Origin: JABDOU01 sp041567895
GTDB lineage: Bacteria; Actinomycetota; Acidimicrobiia; Spongiisociales; SHLN01
Direction: 5' to 3'
Assembly (NCBI GenBank): GCA_041567895.1
Contig: JBFGAX010000008.1
Location: forward strand, 4,596 to 68,595
Length of the DNA stretch: 64,000 bases
Shown: piece after piece, positions 55,556 through 64,000 of the stretch
Layout: the number at the start of each line of letters is the position of its first letter
Position numbering within the stretch: position 1 is the first letter of the stretch
Made by a program: the position numbers and the translations under genes
Notes under the pieces: model-generated
What the model was told of the DNA's origin: nothing
Database searches by the model: none
What the model saw: only the letters and a program-made list of their open reading frames with translations

Positions 55556-56779
55556 ATGGTCGAACTTGGTGAAGAGATCATCAGGCTGGAACACGTCTAT
55601 AAGATCTTTGGACCCCAGCCGAAGGGCCGAGCATTTGATCTTGTCAAGGCAGGATATGGCAAGGACACAGTCCTGCAGCGATCCGGCCATGTTGTCGGCC
55701 TCAACGACGTCGACTTCTCGATCAACCGGGGCGAGATCTTCGTGGTGATGGGCCTCTCAGGCTCCGGGAAATCAACCGCCATTCGCACGGTCAACAAACT
55801 CCACGACATCACCTCCGGTCACGTTTGGGTCGACGGCACAGACGTTCAAAGCCTCGACGGCCCTGCTCTCCAGGCGTTTCGGCGCGAGAAGATGGGCATG
55901 GTGTTCCAGCATTTCGCGCTTTTTCCTCATCGCAACGTGATCGACAATGTCGGCTACGGTCTCAAGATCCAGAAAGTGGACAAGGACGCCAGAGACGCGG
56001 CATCTCTCAAAGCTCTGTCACTCGTCGGACTCGAGCCCTATGCGCTGAACGCAACCCAGGAGCTGTCCGGCGGCATGCAGCAGCGAGTAGGACTCGCCCG
56101 GGCGCTCGCCTCCGATCCTGACATCCTGCTGATGGACGAGGCTTTCTCCGCACTCGATCCTCTCATCCGCCGCCAGATGCAGGACGAGATGATGGAGATT
56201 CAGAACGAGCTGCAGAAGACGATCCTCTTCATCACGCACGATCTCAATGAAGCCCTTCGCATCGGAGACCGGGTCTGCATCATGAAGGACGGCCTGGTTG
56301 TTCAAATCGGGACTCCAGAGGAGATCCTCACGCAGCCTGCAACGGGCTATGTCGCCGAATTCGTCCAGGACGTCGACCAGGGTCGTGTGATCGAAGTCAA
56401 CGAGGTGATGGCCGAGCCCCAGCCGCTTGCTCCGCATCTGTCTCTCCGTGATGCCCTCACTTCGCTGGACGGCCGCACCGGTGCCTTCACAGTCGATGAT
56501 GCCGGCAAGCCGATTGGACTGCTGACGATGGCTGACGGACTGCGCGTAACAGGTATCGGATCTGACGATGTCTCGGCGGCACTTCGTACAGATTTCGACA
56601 AAACCACTCCAAACGCCACCCTCAATGAGGTCTATGCCGCTGCCGGTCGCGGATTGCCCATCGCCGTGGTGAACGAATCGGGAGAACTGATAGGGGATCT
56701 GGATCCTCGCCAGATCATGGAAGAGATGGGAAGGGTTGAAAGCCTGATCGACATGTACGAGCGAGAGGTGTTCATGTGA
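55556..56779 (+). CDS. Glycine betaine/carnitine-type ABC importer ATPase (ProV/OpuAA type)
   Basis: A 407-residue ATPase of the ProV class. It has Walker A MGLSGSGKST (about residue 66), the Q loop MVFQHFALFPHR, signature LSGGMQQRVGLARAL (about residue 162), Walker B ILLMDEAFSALDP and the switch His in FITHDLNEALRIGD. Two CBS-like segments follow from about residue 285 (LSLRDALTSLDG; LPIAVVNESGELIGDLD), which in OpuA sense ionic strength. The start at ATG 55556 has GGAGGAGG 4-5 bases upstream. It overlaps the permease start by one base. Confidence 0.93.
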   Translation: MVELGEEIIRLEHVYKIFGPQPKGRAFDLVKAGYGKDTVLQRSGHVVGLNDVDFSINRGEIFVVMGLSGSGKSTAIRTVNKLHDITSGHVWVDGTDVQSLDGPALQAFRREKMGMVFQHFALFPHRNVIDNVGYGLKIQKVDKDARDAASLKALSLVGLEPYALNATQELSGGMQQRVGLARALASDPDILLMDEAFSALDPLIRRQMQDEMMEIQNELQKTILFITHDLNEALRIGDRVCIMKDGLVVQIGTPEEILTQPATGYVAEFVQDVDQGRVIEVNEVMAEPQPLAPHLSLRDALTSLDGRTGAFTVDDAGKPIGLLTMADGLRVTGIGSDDVSAALRTDFDKTTPNATLNEVYAAAGRGLPIAVVNESGELIGDLDPRQIMEEMGRVESLIDMYEREVFM

Positions 56780-58881
56780 TGTTCGCACAGGCCGGCACGG
56801 ACAGAAGTTTGCTCGACAACACCGTCCTCGATCAGTGGGAGATCCCGTTCGGGGATTGGATGGACCAGGTGGTCGACTGGATCGCCGTAAACCTCCAAAC
56901 CTTGCTGGGCTGGATCGAAGAACCGTTCCAGGTCCTGATCAACGCGATCGTTCGCGACGGCCTCGCCAAAGTCTCGTGGGTGTGGGTTGTCCTCGGCATG
57001 GCGCTCCTTGCTTCGCTCATTCGCAACATCAAAGTCGGCTTCTTCGTGGGAGGGGCACTTACGATTTGTGGCCTCCTCGGCAATGCCTATTGGATCGAAA
57101 CTGCTCGCACCATCGGTTTCATCGCAGTCGCTGTCATCTTGTGTGTGATCATCGGTATCCCGATTGGCGTCATGGCCGGTCGCTTCGACAATGTCTGGCA
57201 AGTAGTTCGACCCGTACTGGATGCGATGCAGGTCGTCCACTCCTTCGTCTACATGCTTCCGTTCATCTTCTTCTGGGGCATCGGCGAGGTGTCGGCGACC
57301 ATGGTGACCATGATCTTCGCTCTACCACCTTTGATCCGTTTGACGAACCTGGGAATCAGACAGGTGCCTGCTGACGTTGTCGAAGCCAGCCGAGCGTATG
57401 GTGCTTCCGAGATGAAGGTCCTCGTGGACGTCCAGTTGCCCCTTGCCCGGCCGGCCATTATGACCGGCATCAATCAGACCTTGTTGTTGGCAATCTCCAT
57501 GCTGGGCATTGCGGCCATCATGGGCGCGGGCGGACTAGGACGTTTGCTTTTCCGTGCGCTCTCGAACCAGGACGTTTCGCTGGCGGCATCCGCCGGCCTC
57601 GCCTTCTTCCTCGTGGCGGTTGTTCTGGACCGTATGTCTCAAAGAGAAGGCACTGACGGCGGCAACCTCTTCCGCCGCATCCATCAGGCCTGGGTCCACC
57701 GAACCGATCCTGAATCGCTGATCCCGGAAGCGGACGAAGAATCGGCCATCACGGTCTACAAGCAGACCGACAGATACGCAGGTATCAATGCAAAGGAACG
57801 TGCGCCTATGGCCATCACGTTTGCAGGCGCCGTCGTGGTCGCGATTTCCGTATTTTTGCCGTGGACCAGCAACGCCGGCAAGTTCAGCGCTTTCGGCCGT
57901 CGCGTCGACCAGGACCTCGAAGGCATGTCGTTCAATGGCCTGGCCCTGTCAGGTGGATCCTGGTTCGGCATCATCATTGGCCTCGCCGCCCTCTTCGTTC
58001 TTGCAGCCGTCATTTCGGCCTGGCGCTCACCGGGGATAGGACCCCGATGGCTGACAGCCGACGGTGCTGTGTTGGGCTCTATTGCGATGCTGATCGTCGG
58101 ACTGTCACATCTGATTGCTTCCCCATTCAGCTTGGCGAACGACCCTGGAACGGGGATTGGCGTGATAGTCGCAGTTGTCGGTGGCTTGATCGCGACGGTA
58201 GGAGCCGTTTTGTGGATTCGGGTGGCGGATCACTCCCCGCTACATCCGCTCAGCCTCGATATCGCTTGGGGACGCGTCATAGGGGTCGGAATCGCCGTAA
58301 CGGTGCTTGTGATTGGGATGTTCTCCGGCTGGAGTTTCGACGGTCGTCAGGATGTCGTTATTTCGCCAGAACTGCAGGCAGAGATCGATCAACTGCAACA
58401 AGAGGCGAGGGATAACCCGGCGGACGCCGGGCCCATTGCCGCCCGACTCTCCGCCCTGATGGCGGGCGCCCAGAGCTCCGGAGTCGTCGTTACCGACGGC
58501 ATAAGCGAGAACGGTTCACGGCTCGGCATCATTACAACGCTCGCCGGTCTCATCGGACTCGGAACCACGTTGAAAGCGTCCGGGGTTTTCGGTCGAAACG
58601 AAATGACTCAGTGGCGGTGGAGCGCCATCACTGCCGGGATCGGAGCCGGCGTTGCCGCTGTGTCTCTGGCGTGGATCGTGACACATATCCGATCTGCCGA
58701 TCCCAACTATGTCAGTGGCATCGGATCCTTTCTTGCATTGATGGGCGGAGTCTTCCTCATGGCGTCGACCAGCTCTGTTCTCAATGAGTTTCGTCGCTCA
58801 AAAGTGTATGACGATGATGTGGCTGTCGACGTGCTCGAGGTCGCAACCGCCGAAAAGGAGTCCGCCGAAGTCACCGTGTGA
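56779..58881 (+). CDS. Betaine-type ABC permease (ProW/OpuAB type) fused to an extra membrane domain
   Basis: A 700-residue protein. Residues 1-300 are a ProW-like permease: an N-terminal amphipathic region, membrane helices from about residue 60, and the EAA-type loop VVEASRAYGASEMKVLVDVQLP followed by GIAAIMGAGGLGRLLF. From about residue 340 to the end there are roughly eight further hydrophobic helices and a polar coiled segment (PELQAEIDQLQQEARDN), which ordinary ProW/OpuAB proteins lack. The added part might modulate transport or anchor partners; its function is unknown. I start at ATG 56779, which overlaps the ATPase stop; a GTG one codon earlier is possible. Confidence 0.88.
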   Translation: MFAQAGTDRSLLDNTVLDQWEIPFGDWMDQVVDWIAVNLQTLLGWIEEPFQVLINAIVRDGLAKVSWVWVVLGMALLASLIRNIKVGFFVGGALTICGLLGNAYWIETARTIGFIAVAVILCVIIGIPIGVMAGRFDNVWQVVRPVLDAMQVVHSFVYMLPFIFFWGIGEVSATMVTMIFALPPLIRLTNLGIRQVPADVVEASRAYGASEMKVLVDVQLPLARPAIMTGINQTLLLAISMLGIAAIMGAGGLGRLLFRALSNQDVSLAASAGLAFFLVAVVLDRMSQREGTDGGNLFRRIHQAWVHRTDPESLIPEADEESAITVYKQTDRYAGINAKERAPMAITFAGAVVVAISVFLPWTSNAGKFSAFGRRVDQDLEGMSFNGLALSGGSWFGIIIGLAALFVLAAVISAWRSPGIGPRWLTADGAVLGSIAMLIVGLSHLIASPFSLANDPGTGIGVIVAVVGGLIATVGAVLWIRVADHSPLHPLSLDIAWGRVIGVGIAVTVLVIGMFSGWSFDGRQDVVISPELQAEIDQLQQEARDNPADAGPIAARLSALMAGAQSSGVVVTDGISENGSRLGIITTLAGLIGLGTTLKASGVFGRNEMTQWRWSAITAGIGAGVAAVSLAWIVTHIRSADPNYVSGIGSFLALMGGVFLMASTSSVLNEFRRSKVYDDDVAVDVLEVATAEKESAEVTV

Positions 58882-59008
58882 ACCAACACGCAGCTGACGT
58901 TTCATTACCGATTAGATCACAACCGCATGTAATGTGGTCGAAGCCCCCATCTGTCCGTTCCGGCGGAGGTGCGTCGTCCAAAAGACCCCGAGAAAGGGAA
59001 TACAACAT

Positions 59009-60187
59009 ATGAGAAACAACAGGCTGATCCTGTTACTGGTGGCCCTGGCGCTTGTCGCCGCTGCCTGTGGCGGCAGCGAAACCAGCGATCCGGAGACCGT
59101 AACTCCAGAGGAGACGACGGCAACAACCGTCGCGACAACTGAAGCGCCAGAAGAAGAGCCCATGGCCCTGCCGGGCGAAGGCGTCTCGGTGACTCAGGCT
59201 CGCGCAGACTGGTCGACCGGTTACGTCCAGGCCGCCATCTATCAGCAGCTCCTGGAAGAGCTCGGCTACGAGGTCAGCGACCCCGCAGACCTGGAACTCG
59301 GACCATCGCTCGCCTATCTGTCAATGGCACAGGGTGACTTCGACTTCTGGGTCAACAGCTGGTACCCGGGTCACAACAGCTGGTGGGACCCAGAACTGCC
59401 AGACGGGACCAAAGTGGGCGACCACCTCGAGGTCGTTGGCGAACAGATGATGGCCAGTGGTCTGCAGGGCTACTTGATGACCAAGACGTTTGCAGAAGAG
59501 TACGGGATCATGACGCTCGATGACCTCGAGAACAACCCCGAGGCACTCGCCGCATTTGATGCTGCAGATCCCGTCCCGAACAACGGCAAGGCCGACATTT
59601 ACGGCTGCCAGGAGAGCTGGACCTGCGACAACATCATCACGGAACAAATTGCTGTTTCAGGATGGGAGAACATCCAGCAGACGATTGCCGGTTACGACGC
59701 CATGATCGCCGAAGCCACGGCAAAGGCCGACTCCGGTGAGCCCATGGTCATCTATACGTGGACGCCCAGCGCTTACATCGCTGCGCTTCGTCCCGGTGAC
59801 AATGTGGTCTGGTTGGGTGTTGAGGACGTCATCGACGGCTCCAACGTCTCTGGCCAGGATGGCGGGGAGTCATACAGCCAGTTGCCGGGAACGGCCAACA
59901 TCGGCCCGGACCAGTGCCCGGCTGCCGCCAGCGGAACATGCCAACTTGGCTGGATCGCTGCCGACATTCAGGTGACCGGCAACAAGGAATTCCTGGAAGC
60001 CAACCCGGCTGCCAAGGAACTCTTCGCCCAGGTCAAGCTGCCCCTCATCGACATTTCGCTTGCGAATGTCGCTCAGAGCAACGGCCGTGACTCAAACGAG
60101 GACATCCAGGCACTTGCCGCCGAGTGGATCGAGGCCAACAGGGCTACGGTCGACGAATGGCTGGCTGCCGCCCTGGCTGCTTCTTAG
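59009..60187 (+). CDS. Glycine betaine/quaternary amine-binding lipoprotein (ProX/OpuAC type)
   Basis: A 392-residue substrate-binding lipoprotein. The signal MRNNRLILLLVALALVAAAC has lipobox VAAAC and is followed by a Thr/Glu linker. The binding domain shows TQARADWSTGYVQAAIYQQL and DFWVNSWYPGHNSWWDPEL; the many Trp/Tyr are suited to the aromatic cage that binds trimethylammonium groups, and YTWTPSAYIAAL is another family element. The start at ATG 59009 has GAAAGGGA about 8 bases upstream. A 127-bp gap separates it from the permease, and a rho-independent terminator follows. The carnitine-type operon in the window makes carnitine or gamma-butyrobetaine plausible cargo besides glycine betaine. 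Confidence 0.9.
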   Translation: MRNNRLILLLVALALVAAACGGSETSDPETVTPEETTATTVATTEAPEEEPMALPGEGVSVTQARADWSTGYVQAAIYQQLLEELGYEVSDPADLELGPSLAYLSMAQGDFDFWVNSWYPGHNSWWDPELPDGTKVGDHLEVVGEQMMASGLQGYLMTKTFAEEYGIMTLDDLENNPEALAAFDAADPVPNNGKADIYGCQESWTCDNIITEQIAVSGWENIQQTIAGYDAMIAEATAKADSGEPMVIYTWTPSAYIAALRPGDNVVWLGVEDVIDGSNVSGQDGGESYSQLPGTANIGPDQCPAAASGTCQLGWIAADIQVTGNKEFLEANPAAKELFAQVKLPLIDISLANVAQSNGRDSNEDIQALAAEWIEANRATVDEWLAAALAAS

Positions 60188-60210
60188 CCCTTACCGACGA
60201 CTACGAGACA

Positions 60211-60242
60211 ACGGGCGCCCTCTACCGGGCGCCCGTTTTCTT
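60211..60242 (+). terminator. Rho-independent terminator after the betaine-type importer operon
   Basis: A perfect 10-bp stem (ACGGGCGCCC, loop TCTACC, GGGCGCCCGT) is followed by TTTTCTT. It lies 24 bp after the binding-protein stop and ends the importer operon. Confidence 0.9.
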
Positions 60243-60301
60243 GCTCGCAAGACAACCGGAGTCTCGTGGCCTAGCATCCGATCAGGCGAAAGGACCCAGG
60301 C

Positions 60302-60850
60302 TTGCACATACTCGTGGCGACCGACGGAACATTGGATGTAGATCGCGCGGCCGATGCGGTCGCCCGATGGTACGACGAGGGTGACACGGTGACCGTCATG
60401 ACGGTCATGAACATACCTACGGACTTCCTCGGAGGTCTGGTGGATAGCGGTGTCAAGGAGGCTGCCACCATCGCTCTCGAAGCCGGCCAGGGCATCGGCG
60501 ATCGGGCGGCTGAGCAGATGTCACCTGCCCGCCGGGTCCAGGCTGATCCCGCAATGGAGTCGCCTGTCATGAAGGCGCTGGCCGCAACGGCTCACGGACG
60601 GACACAGCCGATCACAGATGCGCTCAAAGCGCGAGGGATCAAGGCATCAGGCAAGTGGACAACCTCCGACAACAAAACGGCGAAAGCGATTCTGGCGGAA
60701 GCAAGACGCAAGGATTCAGGATTGGTGGTTCTCGGCAGCCACGGCAAAGGACGTTTCGAAGGGTTGCTCGGTTCAACCGGCACCAAAATCGTACGCCTCG
60801 CCCCGGCCTCGGTGTTGCTCATCCGCAACGCGGACGGGGACAGCCAGTAG
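60302..60850 (+). CDS. Universal stress protein
   Basis: A 182-residue UspA-family protein. It starts HILVATDGTLDVDRA after the initiator. The ATP-binding signature at the C-terminus is LGSHGKGRFEGLLGSTGTKI with the G-x2-G-x9-G(S) spacing, followed by APASVLLIR. I start at TTG 60302 because the family N-terminus begins exactly there and AAAGGA lies 7 bases upstream. It is transcribed alone after the importer terminator. Role in stress or persistence is inferred from the family. Confidence 0.88.
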   Translation: MHILVATDGTLDVDRAADAVARWYDEGDTVTVMTVMNIPTDFLGGLVDSGVKEAATIALEAGQGIGDRAAEQMSPARRVQADPAMESPVMKALAATAHGRTQPITDALKARGIKASGKWTTSDNKTAKAILAEARRKDSGLVVLGSHGKGRFEGLLGSTGTKIVRLAPASVLLIRNADGDSQ

Positions 60851-60859
60851 GGCAGTTTG

Positions 60860-61228
60860 TCAGCCTGCCTCGAGATCGAACTGATGGACTCCGAAGAGAA
60901 GCCCGGCGGGATCTTTGCAGTATGCGTTCCATCCGATGTTGGGGATTGCATGCTTTTCGACGACCACCTCTCCCCCGGCGGAGGTGATTGCGCGCAACGT
61001 GGCGTCGATGTCATCCACCTGAAGCGTGTTCACCGTCCTCGGTTCCCCATCTGCCGACGGCATGATCGCACCGTTGATACCGGGGGTGACGTCGGGTCCG
61101 GTGGTGACGAGGTGATATTCCTGGGGACCTTCCCAGGCGTTGATGTCCCAGTCAAAGACCTTCTTGAAGAATGTGATCGACTTGTCAGAGTCCGGCGAGT
61201 TCAGCTCGAAATGAACCATGCGGGCCAT
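60860..61228 (-). CDS. VOC (glyoxalase/bleomycin-resistance) family protein
   Basis: A 122-residue vicinal-oxygen-chelate protein with one beta-alpha-beta-beta-beta repeat pair (VHFELNSPDSDKSITFFKKV; VDDIDATLRAITSAGGEVV; YCKDPAGLLFGVHQFD). Such small proteins act as dimers; enzymatic function is unclear. AAGGAG lies 7 bases upstream of ATG 61228. It converges with the universal stress protein gene (9-bp gap). Confidence 0.85.
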   Translation of the reverse strand: MARMVHFELNSPDSDKSITFFKKVFDWDINAWEGPQEYHLVTTGPDVTPGINGAIMPSADGEPRTVNTLQVDDIDATLRAITSAGGEVVVEKHAIPNIGWNAYCKDPAGLLFGVHQFDLEAG

Positions 61229-61305
61229 CGTCGCTCCTTCCTCGATCTCCCAAAACTAGCAACGACCGGCTAGGTTGCACAGCGCCTACCCCGAGGAGCC
61301 TGCCC

Positions 61306-62247
61306 ATGTCCTGGACCGAAGCCGACATACCCGACCAAACCGGTCGGATCGCAGTGGTGACCGGCGCCAACAGCGGCCTCGGACTCGAAACGTCGCGCGA
61401 ACTCGCACGCAAGGGTGCGGTGGTGGTGATGGCCGCTCGCAACATGGGAAAGGCGGCCGCTGCCAAAGCCGACATTCTCGGCGAGATCCCCGAGGCCCGT
61501 CTCGAGCTCATGACCCTCGACCTCGCTGACAAGAAGTCGATCAAAGCCTTCGCAGACGACGTTGTGGCAGCTCACCCGACAATCGACCTCCTGTTCAACA
61601 ACGCCGGCGTGATGGCTACGGCCGAACGTGAAACGGCCGACGGGTTCGAACTCCAGTTCGGCACCAATCACCTCGGGCACTTCTACCTGACCTACCTGCT
61701 GTTGCCTGCCCTGCTACGCGCCGACGCGGGGCGGGTTGTCACCACAACCTCAACTGCGAGGTTCAGCGCTGGAAAGTACGACATGGACAATCCGCATCTG
61801 CGAGGCGAATACGACCCATGGGTGGCGTACGGGCATTCGAAACGTGCCAACCTCCATTTCTCCATGGAACTCAACAAGCGGCTCCAGGCGGCCGGCGCCA
61901 ACGTAACTGCGTACGCCGCTGACCCCGGCTTTTCGGTAACCGAGCTGCAGTCGACCAGCGTCAAGATGTCAGAAGGCGGTGGCCGCCAAGCGTTTTTCGA
62001 AAAGTGGGTGCCGACGGTTGGCCAGTCGGCGGCTCGCGGAGCCCTGCCTCAGCTCCGCGCAGGCACCGACCCCGATGTCGAGGGTGGCACTCTGTGGCGC
62101 CCCCGATGGGTCATCAGGGGCGCCCCCGTCGAGGGCAAGATCGGCAAGAGCCTTTCGAAGCCCGAGGATCTCAAAGCCGTGTGGGACGTTTCCGAGAAAG
62201 ATCTCGGCATCGACTTCGACGTCGCCAGGATGGTCGCAGCCGCCTAG
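61306..62247 (+). CDS. Short-chain dehydrogenase/reductase
   Basis: A 313-residue SDR resembling retinol/WW-domain-oxidoreductase-like members. Cofactor motif TGANSGLGLETSREL (about residue 20), LLFNNAGVMA (about residue 94), and active-site Tyr-X3-Lys in AYGHSKRANLHFSMEL (about residue 170). The substrate is unknown. The stop shares CTAG with the convergent cadherin-like gene. Confidence 0.88.
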   Translation: MSWTEADIPDQTGRIAVVTGANSGLGLETSRELARKGAVVVMAARNMGKAAAAKADILGEIPEARLELMTLDLADKKSIKAFADDVVAAHPTIDLLFNNAGVMATAERETADGFELQFGTNHLGHFYLTYLLLPALLRADAGRVVTTTSTARFSAGKYDMDNPHLRGEYDPWVAYGHSKRANLHFSMELNKRLQAAGANVTAYAADPGFSVTELQSTSVKMSEGGGRQAFFEKWVPTVGQSAARGALPQLRAGTDPDVEGGTLWRPRWVIRGAPVEGKIGKSLSKPEDLKAVWDVSEKDLGIDFDVARMVAAA

Positions 62248-64000
62248 GGATTCGGCACCACGTACCTGATCCAAACGGTCTCGTTGCTGAGCAGAATTCG
62301 TTCGACCGGGCTCGGCGAGGCGAATCCGTTGACTCCGGCCAGAGAGGCTCCCAGATTGGCATCAGTGACCCAGGCGGAATCGTTATAGCCGTCCTGGTAC
62401 CACTCGACGCCGATCGGGTCTGCGGCAGGATCGCCGTTCGGCAACGGACCTGCCGTGTTGGCTTCGATGTACCACCGGAATCCGTCGGTTGCGTTCGTTG
62501 CATACGCCGTTCCGTCAGAATCGACCTGCACGCCTGCCCAACCTTCGAGGTCGAAGTTGTGCGCCTTGATGGCGATGATCGATCCCGGTACCGCAGCGGT
62601 CAACGTGTATACATCTACCGCCGATGGATTCGCACTTTGCAGGTCGAGCGTGATCGGAAGGCCATCTACGTAGATGGCGTCGATCTCGTTGTCGGAGCTA
62701 GCTGTCAAGGTCACCGGCCCCTCGAAGATGTCGTTGACCGTGATGAGCACCGTCTCCTCGTCGATGAGCGACCCACTGTCGGTGACTCGAATCGTGAGGT
62801 CGTAGAACTCTGTGACCTCGTGATCCAGAGAACCATCGACGCTCAACGCTCCCGTGGCAGGATCGATGGCGAACACGCCGACCCCGGTGCCGCCCTCGAT
62901 TGACCACAGCTGAGTGTCACTGGCGTCGACGTCGACTGCCGACGGCTGAGTACCGGTCAAAGGCGTGGTTGCGACTGCGTCCTCATCGACCGAGTAGCCG
63001 GCGGGGTCTACCGTCATGACGGGAGCCTCGTTGACATCAGATTCGGTGATCGTGATCACCGCCGACGACGCCAGATTGTCAACTCCGGCATCGGTGACCG
63101 TCACATCCAGCGTGTAGGAAAGATCACCCGATTCGAAGTCGAGCGCAGCCTCGTCGATCACCGAGATTTCACCGTCAGTGCCGTTGACGGCAAAGATGGC
63201 GGCACCGGAACCACCCGTGACCGTCCAGGTCAACGAGTGGCCGTCGGGATCCGTGGCCACAATGGAGTCGACCACCGTGGTGTTCGCCGAGTTCTCGGCA
63301 ACGGTGAAGCCTTGATCGGCGATCACGGGAGAACGGTTGATGATGAGTCGTACGATCTTCTCGTCAGTCAATCCACCTGCGTCGGTCACCTTCACCACCA
63401 GGTCGTATGCGTCGTCGAGCACCAGGTTCGCCTGGTTTGCGACCTTGATGATTCCGTCGGCGAGGATCGTGAACGTTCCGTTTGTATTACCGGAGACGAA
63501 GCCATATTCGAGCACGTCTCCGTCGTCCACGTCAGTCGCCTCGACGTCTGCGACAGCCGCAGTGTTGACCGAATCGACGGGTACCTCAAAGACCTGGTCG
63601 GCTACGACCACTGGAGCCTCGTTCACGTCACCGATCGTGATCGTGACCGTCTCCTCGTCAAACAAGCCGCCACTGTCGGTCACCCGAATCGTCAGGGTAT
63701 GCGAAGCAGCATCCTCATGATTCAACGGCCCAACAACATCCAGGGCACCCGTAGCCGGATCAATCCCAAACAACGCCGCACCCGAACCACCCTCAATGGT
63801 CCACGCCTGCGTATCGAGATCATCCACATCAACAGCCGAAGGAGCCGCACCGGTCAACACCGTATCCAGACCAGCATCCTCGGCAACCGAATAGGCAGCA
63901 TCCACCGTCATCACCGGAGCCTCGTTCACGTCACCGATCGTGATCGTGACCGTCTCCTCGTCAAACAAGCCGCCACTGTCGGTCACCCGAATCGTCAGGG
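62244..64000 (-). CDS. Repeat-rich cadherin-like surface protein, C-terminal part, cut by window edge
   Basis: The frame is open from base 64000 to the stop at 62244, giving 585 residues of the C-terminal part. It is built from about five cadherin-type repeats of roughly 100 residues, each ending with a DxNEAPV-type linker (GDVNEAPVMTVD, GDVNEAPVVVAD, SDVNEAPVMTVD) and containing calcium-type acidic motifs (TDSGGLFDEETVTI). The final 165 residues are a different domain with DSAWVTDANLG and ending VWIRYVVPNP, perhaps a sugar-binding jelly roll. No LPXTG or other sorting motif is seen. It is probably exported and adhesive; the signal peptide would lie outside the window. Distal repeats use T/G-ending codons unlike the rest. 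Confidence 0.8.
   Translation of the reverse strand, partial: LTIRVTDSGGLFDEETVTITIGDVNEAPVMTVDAAYSVAEDAGLDTVLTGAAPSAVDVDDLDTQAWTIEGGSGAALFGIDPATGALDVVGPLNHEDAASHTLTIRVTDSGGLFDEETVTITIGDVNEAPVVVADQVFEVPVDSVNTAAVADVEATDVDDGDVLEYGFVSGNTNGTFTILADGIIKVANQANLVLDDAYDLVVKVTDAGGLTDEKIVRLIINRSPVIADQGFTVAENSANTTVVDSIVATDPDGHSLTWTVTGGSGAAIFAVNGTDGEISVIDEAALDFESGDLSYTLDVTVTDAGVDNLASSAVITITESDVNEAPVMTVDPAGYSVDEDAVATTPLTGTQPSAVDVDASDTQLWSIEGGTGVGVFAIDPATGALSVDGSLDHEVTEFYDLTIRVTDSGSLIDEETVLITVNDIFEGPVTLTASSDNEIDAIYVDGLPITLDLQSANPSAVDVYTLTAAVPGSIIAIKAHNFDLEGWAGVQVDSDGTAYATNATDGFRWYIEANTAGPLPNGDPAADPIGVEWYQDGYNDSAWVTDANLGASLAGVNGFASPSPVERILLSNETVWIRYVVPNP
63613..63697. repeat. 85-bp direct repeat, copy 1, in the cadherin-like gene
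   Basis: This block is identical to 63916-64000, 303 bp (101 codons) away, and encodes the end of one repeat unit. Identity may continue beyond the window edge. Confidence 0.9.
63916..64000. repeat. 85-bp direct repeat, copy 2, in the cadherin-like gene
   Basis: Second copy of the block at 63613-63697, truncated by the window end. The 303-bp period equals one protein repeat, so the gene may hold further copies outside the window. Confidence 0.9.

Overview
The window is a GC-rich bacterial chromosome segment, since it carries rpoB and rpoC. It most resembles an actinobacterium, possibly Acidimicrobiia-like. Pointers are the strong preference for C/G-ending codons, a DrrAB-type ABC pair, a luciferase-like monooxygenase, a very large cyclase/NB-ARC/TPR regulator, and lipoproteins with Thr/Glu-rich linkers after the lipobox. 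The class assignment is an inference. I see no tRNA, rRNA, CRISPR array, insertion sequence or phage gene. Genes are packed tightly, with many ATGA start/stop overlaps and several convergent pairs whose stop codons overlap.

Layout. 1-5.2 kb: a partial ABC exporter facing a DrrAB-like exporter, followed by a hypothetical protein, a Sel1/TPR protein and a lipoprotein, ending in a hairpin shared with rpoC. 5.2-12.5 kb: a stand-alone rpoB-rpoC unit, with no ribosomal-protein genes beside it. Its RpoC has lost all four cysteines of the second zinc site. 12.5-30 kb: an IclR regulator and a catabolic region. This holds an Old-Yellow-Enzyme-type flavoprotein, an MFS transporter, a betainyl-CoA-type thioesterase, an enamidase-like amidohydrolase, a DUF1185 protein, a two-gene molybdenum hydroxylase, a luciferase-like oxidoreductase, a nicotinamidase, an SDR and the cyclase/NB-ARC/TPR regulator. 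The combination suggests nicotinamide/nicotinate-type N-heterocycle breakdown. 29.9-38.7 kb: a galactoside locus, with a DeoR regulator and an ABC importer on the minus strand and alpha-galactosidase, galT and galK on the plus strand. The shared control region has a leaderless promoter overlapped by two direct repeats.

38.7-46.8 kb (minus strand) is an eight-gene operon that reads as a gamma-butyrobetaine/carnitine pathway to glycine betaine. It encodes an NDP-forming acyl-CoA ligase, an acyl-CoA dehydrogenase, a CaiD-type hydratase, carnitine dehydrogenase fused to a betainyl-CoA thioesterase, and a BKACE (CdhC-type) dehydrocarnitine-cleaving enzyme. An ICL/PEP-mutase-family enzyme, a PEBP protein and a TfoX-N protein lie in the same operon. 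Divergent from it, 47.0-52.2 kb, is coxMSL with a form I CO dehydrogenase signature (AYRCSFR), an XdhC protein fused to a YHS metal-binding domain, and coxG.

52.2-64 kb: a class II aldolase, a Nudix hydrolase, a choline-dehydrogenase-like GMC oxidoreductase and a glycine betaine/carnitine-type ABC importer. The importer's permease carries a large extra C-terminal membrane domain. After its terminator come a universal stress protein, a VOC protein, an SDR, and the C-terminal part of a repeat-rich cadherin-like surface protein that runs off the window. The common theme is import and oxidation of quaternary amines and N-compounds, combined with CO oxidation.
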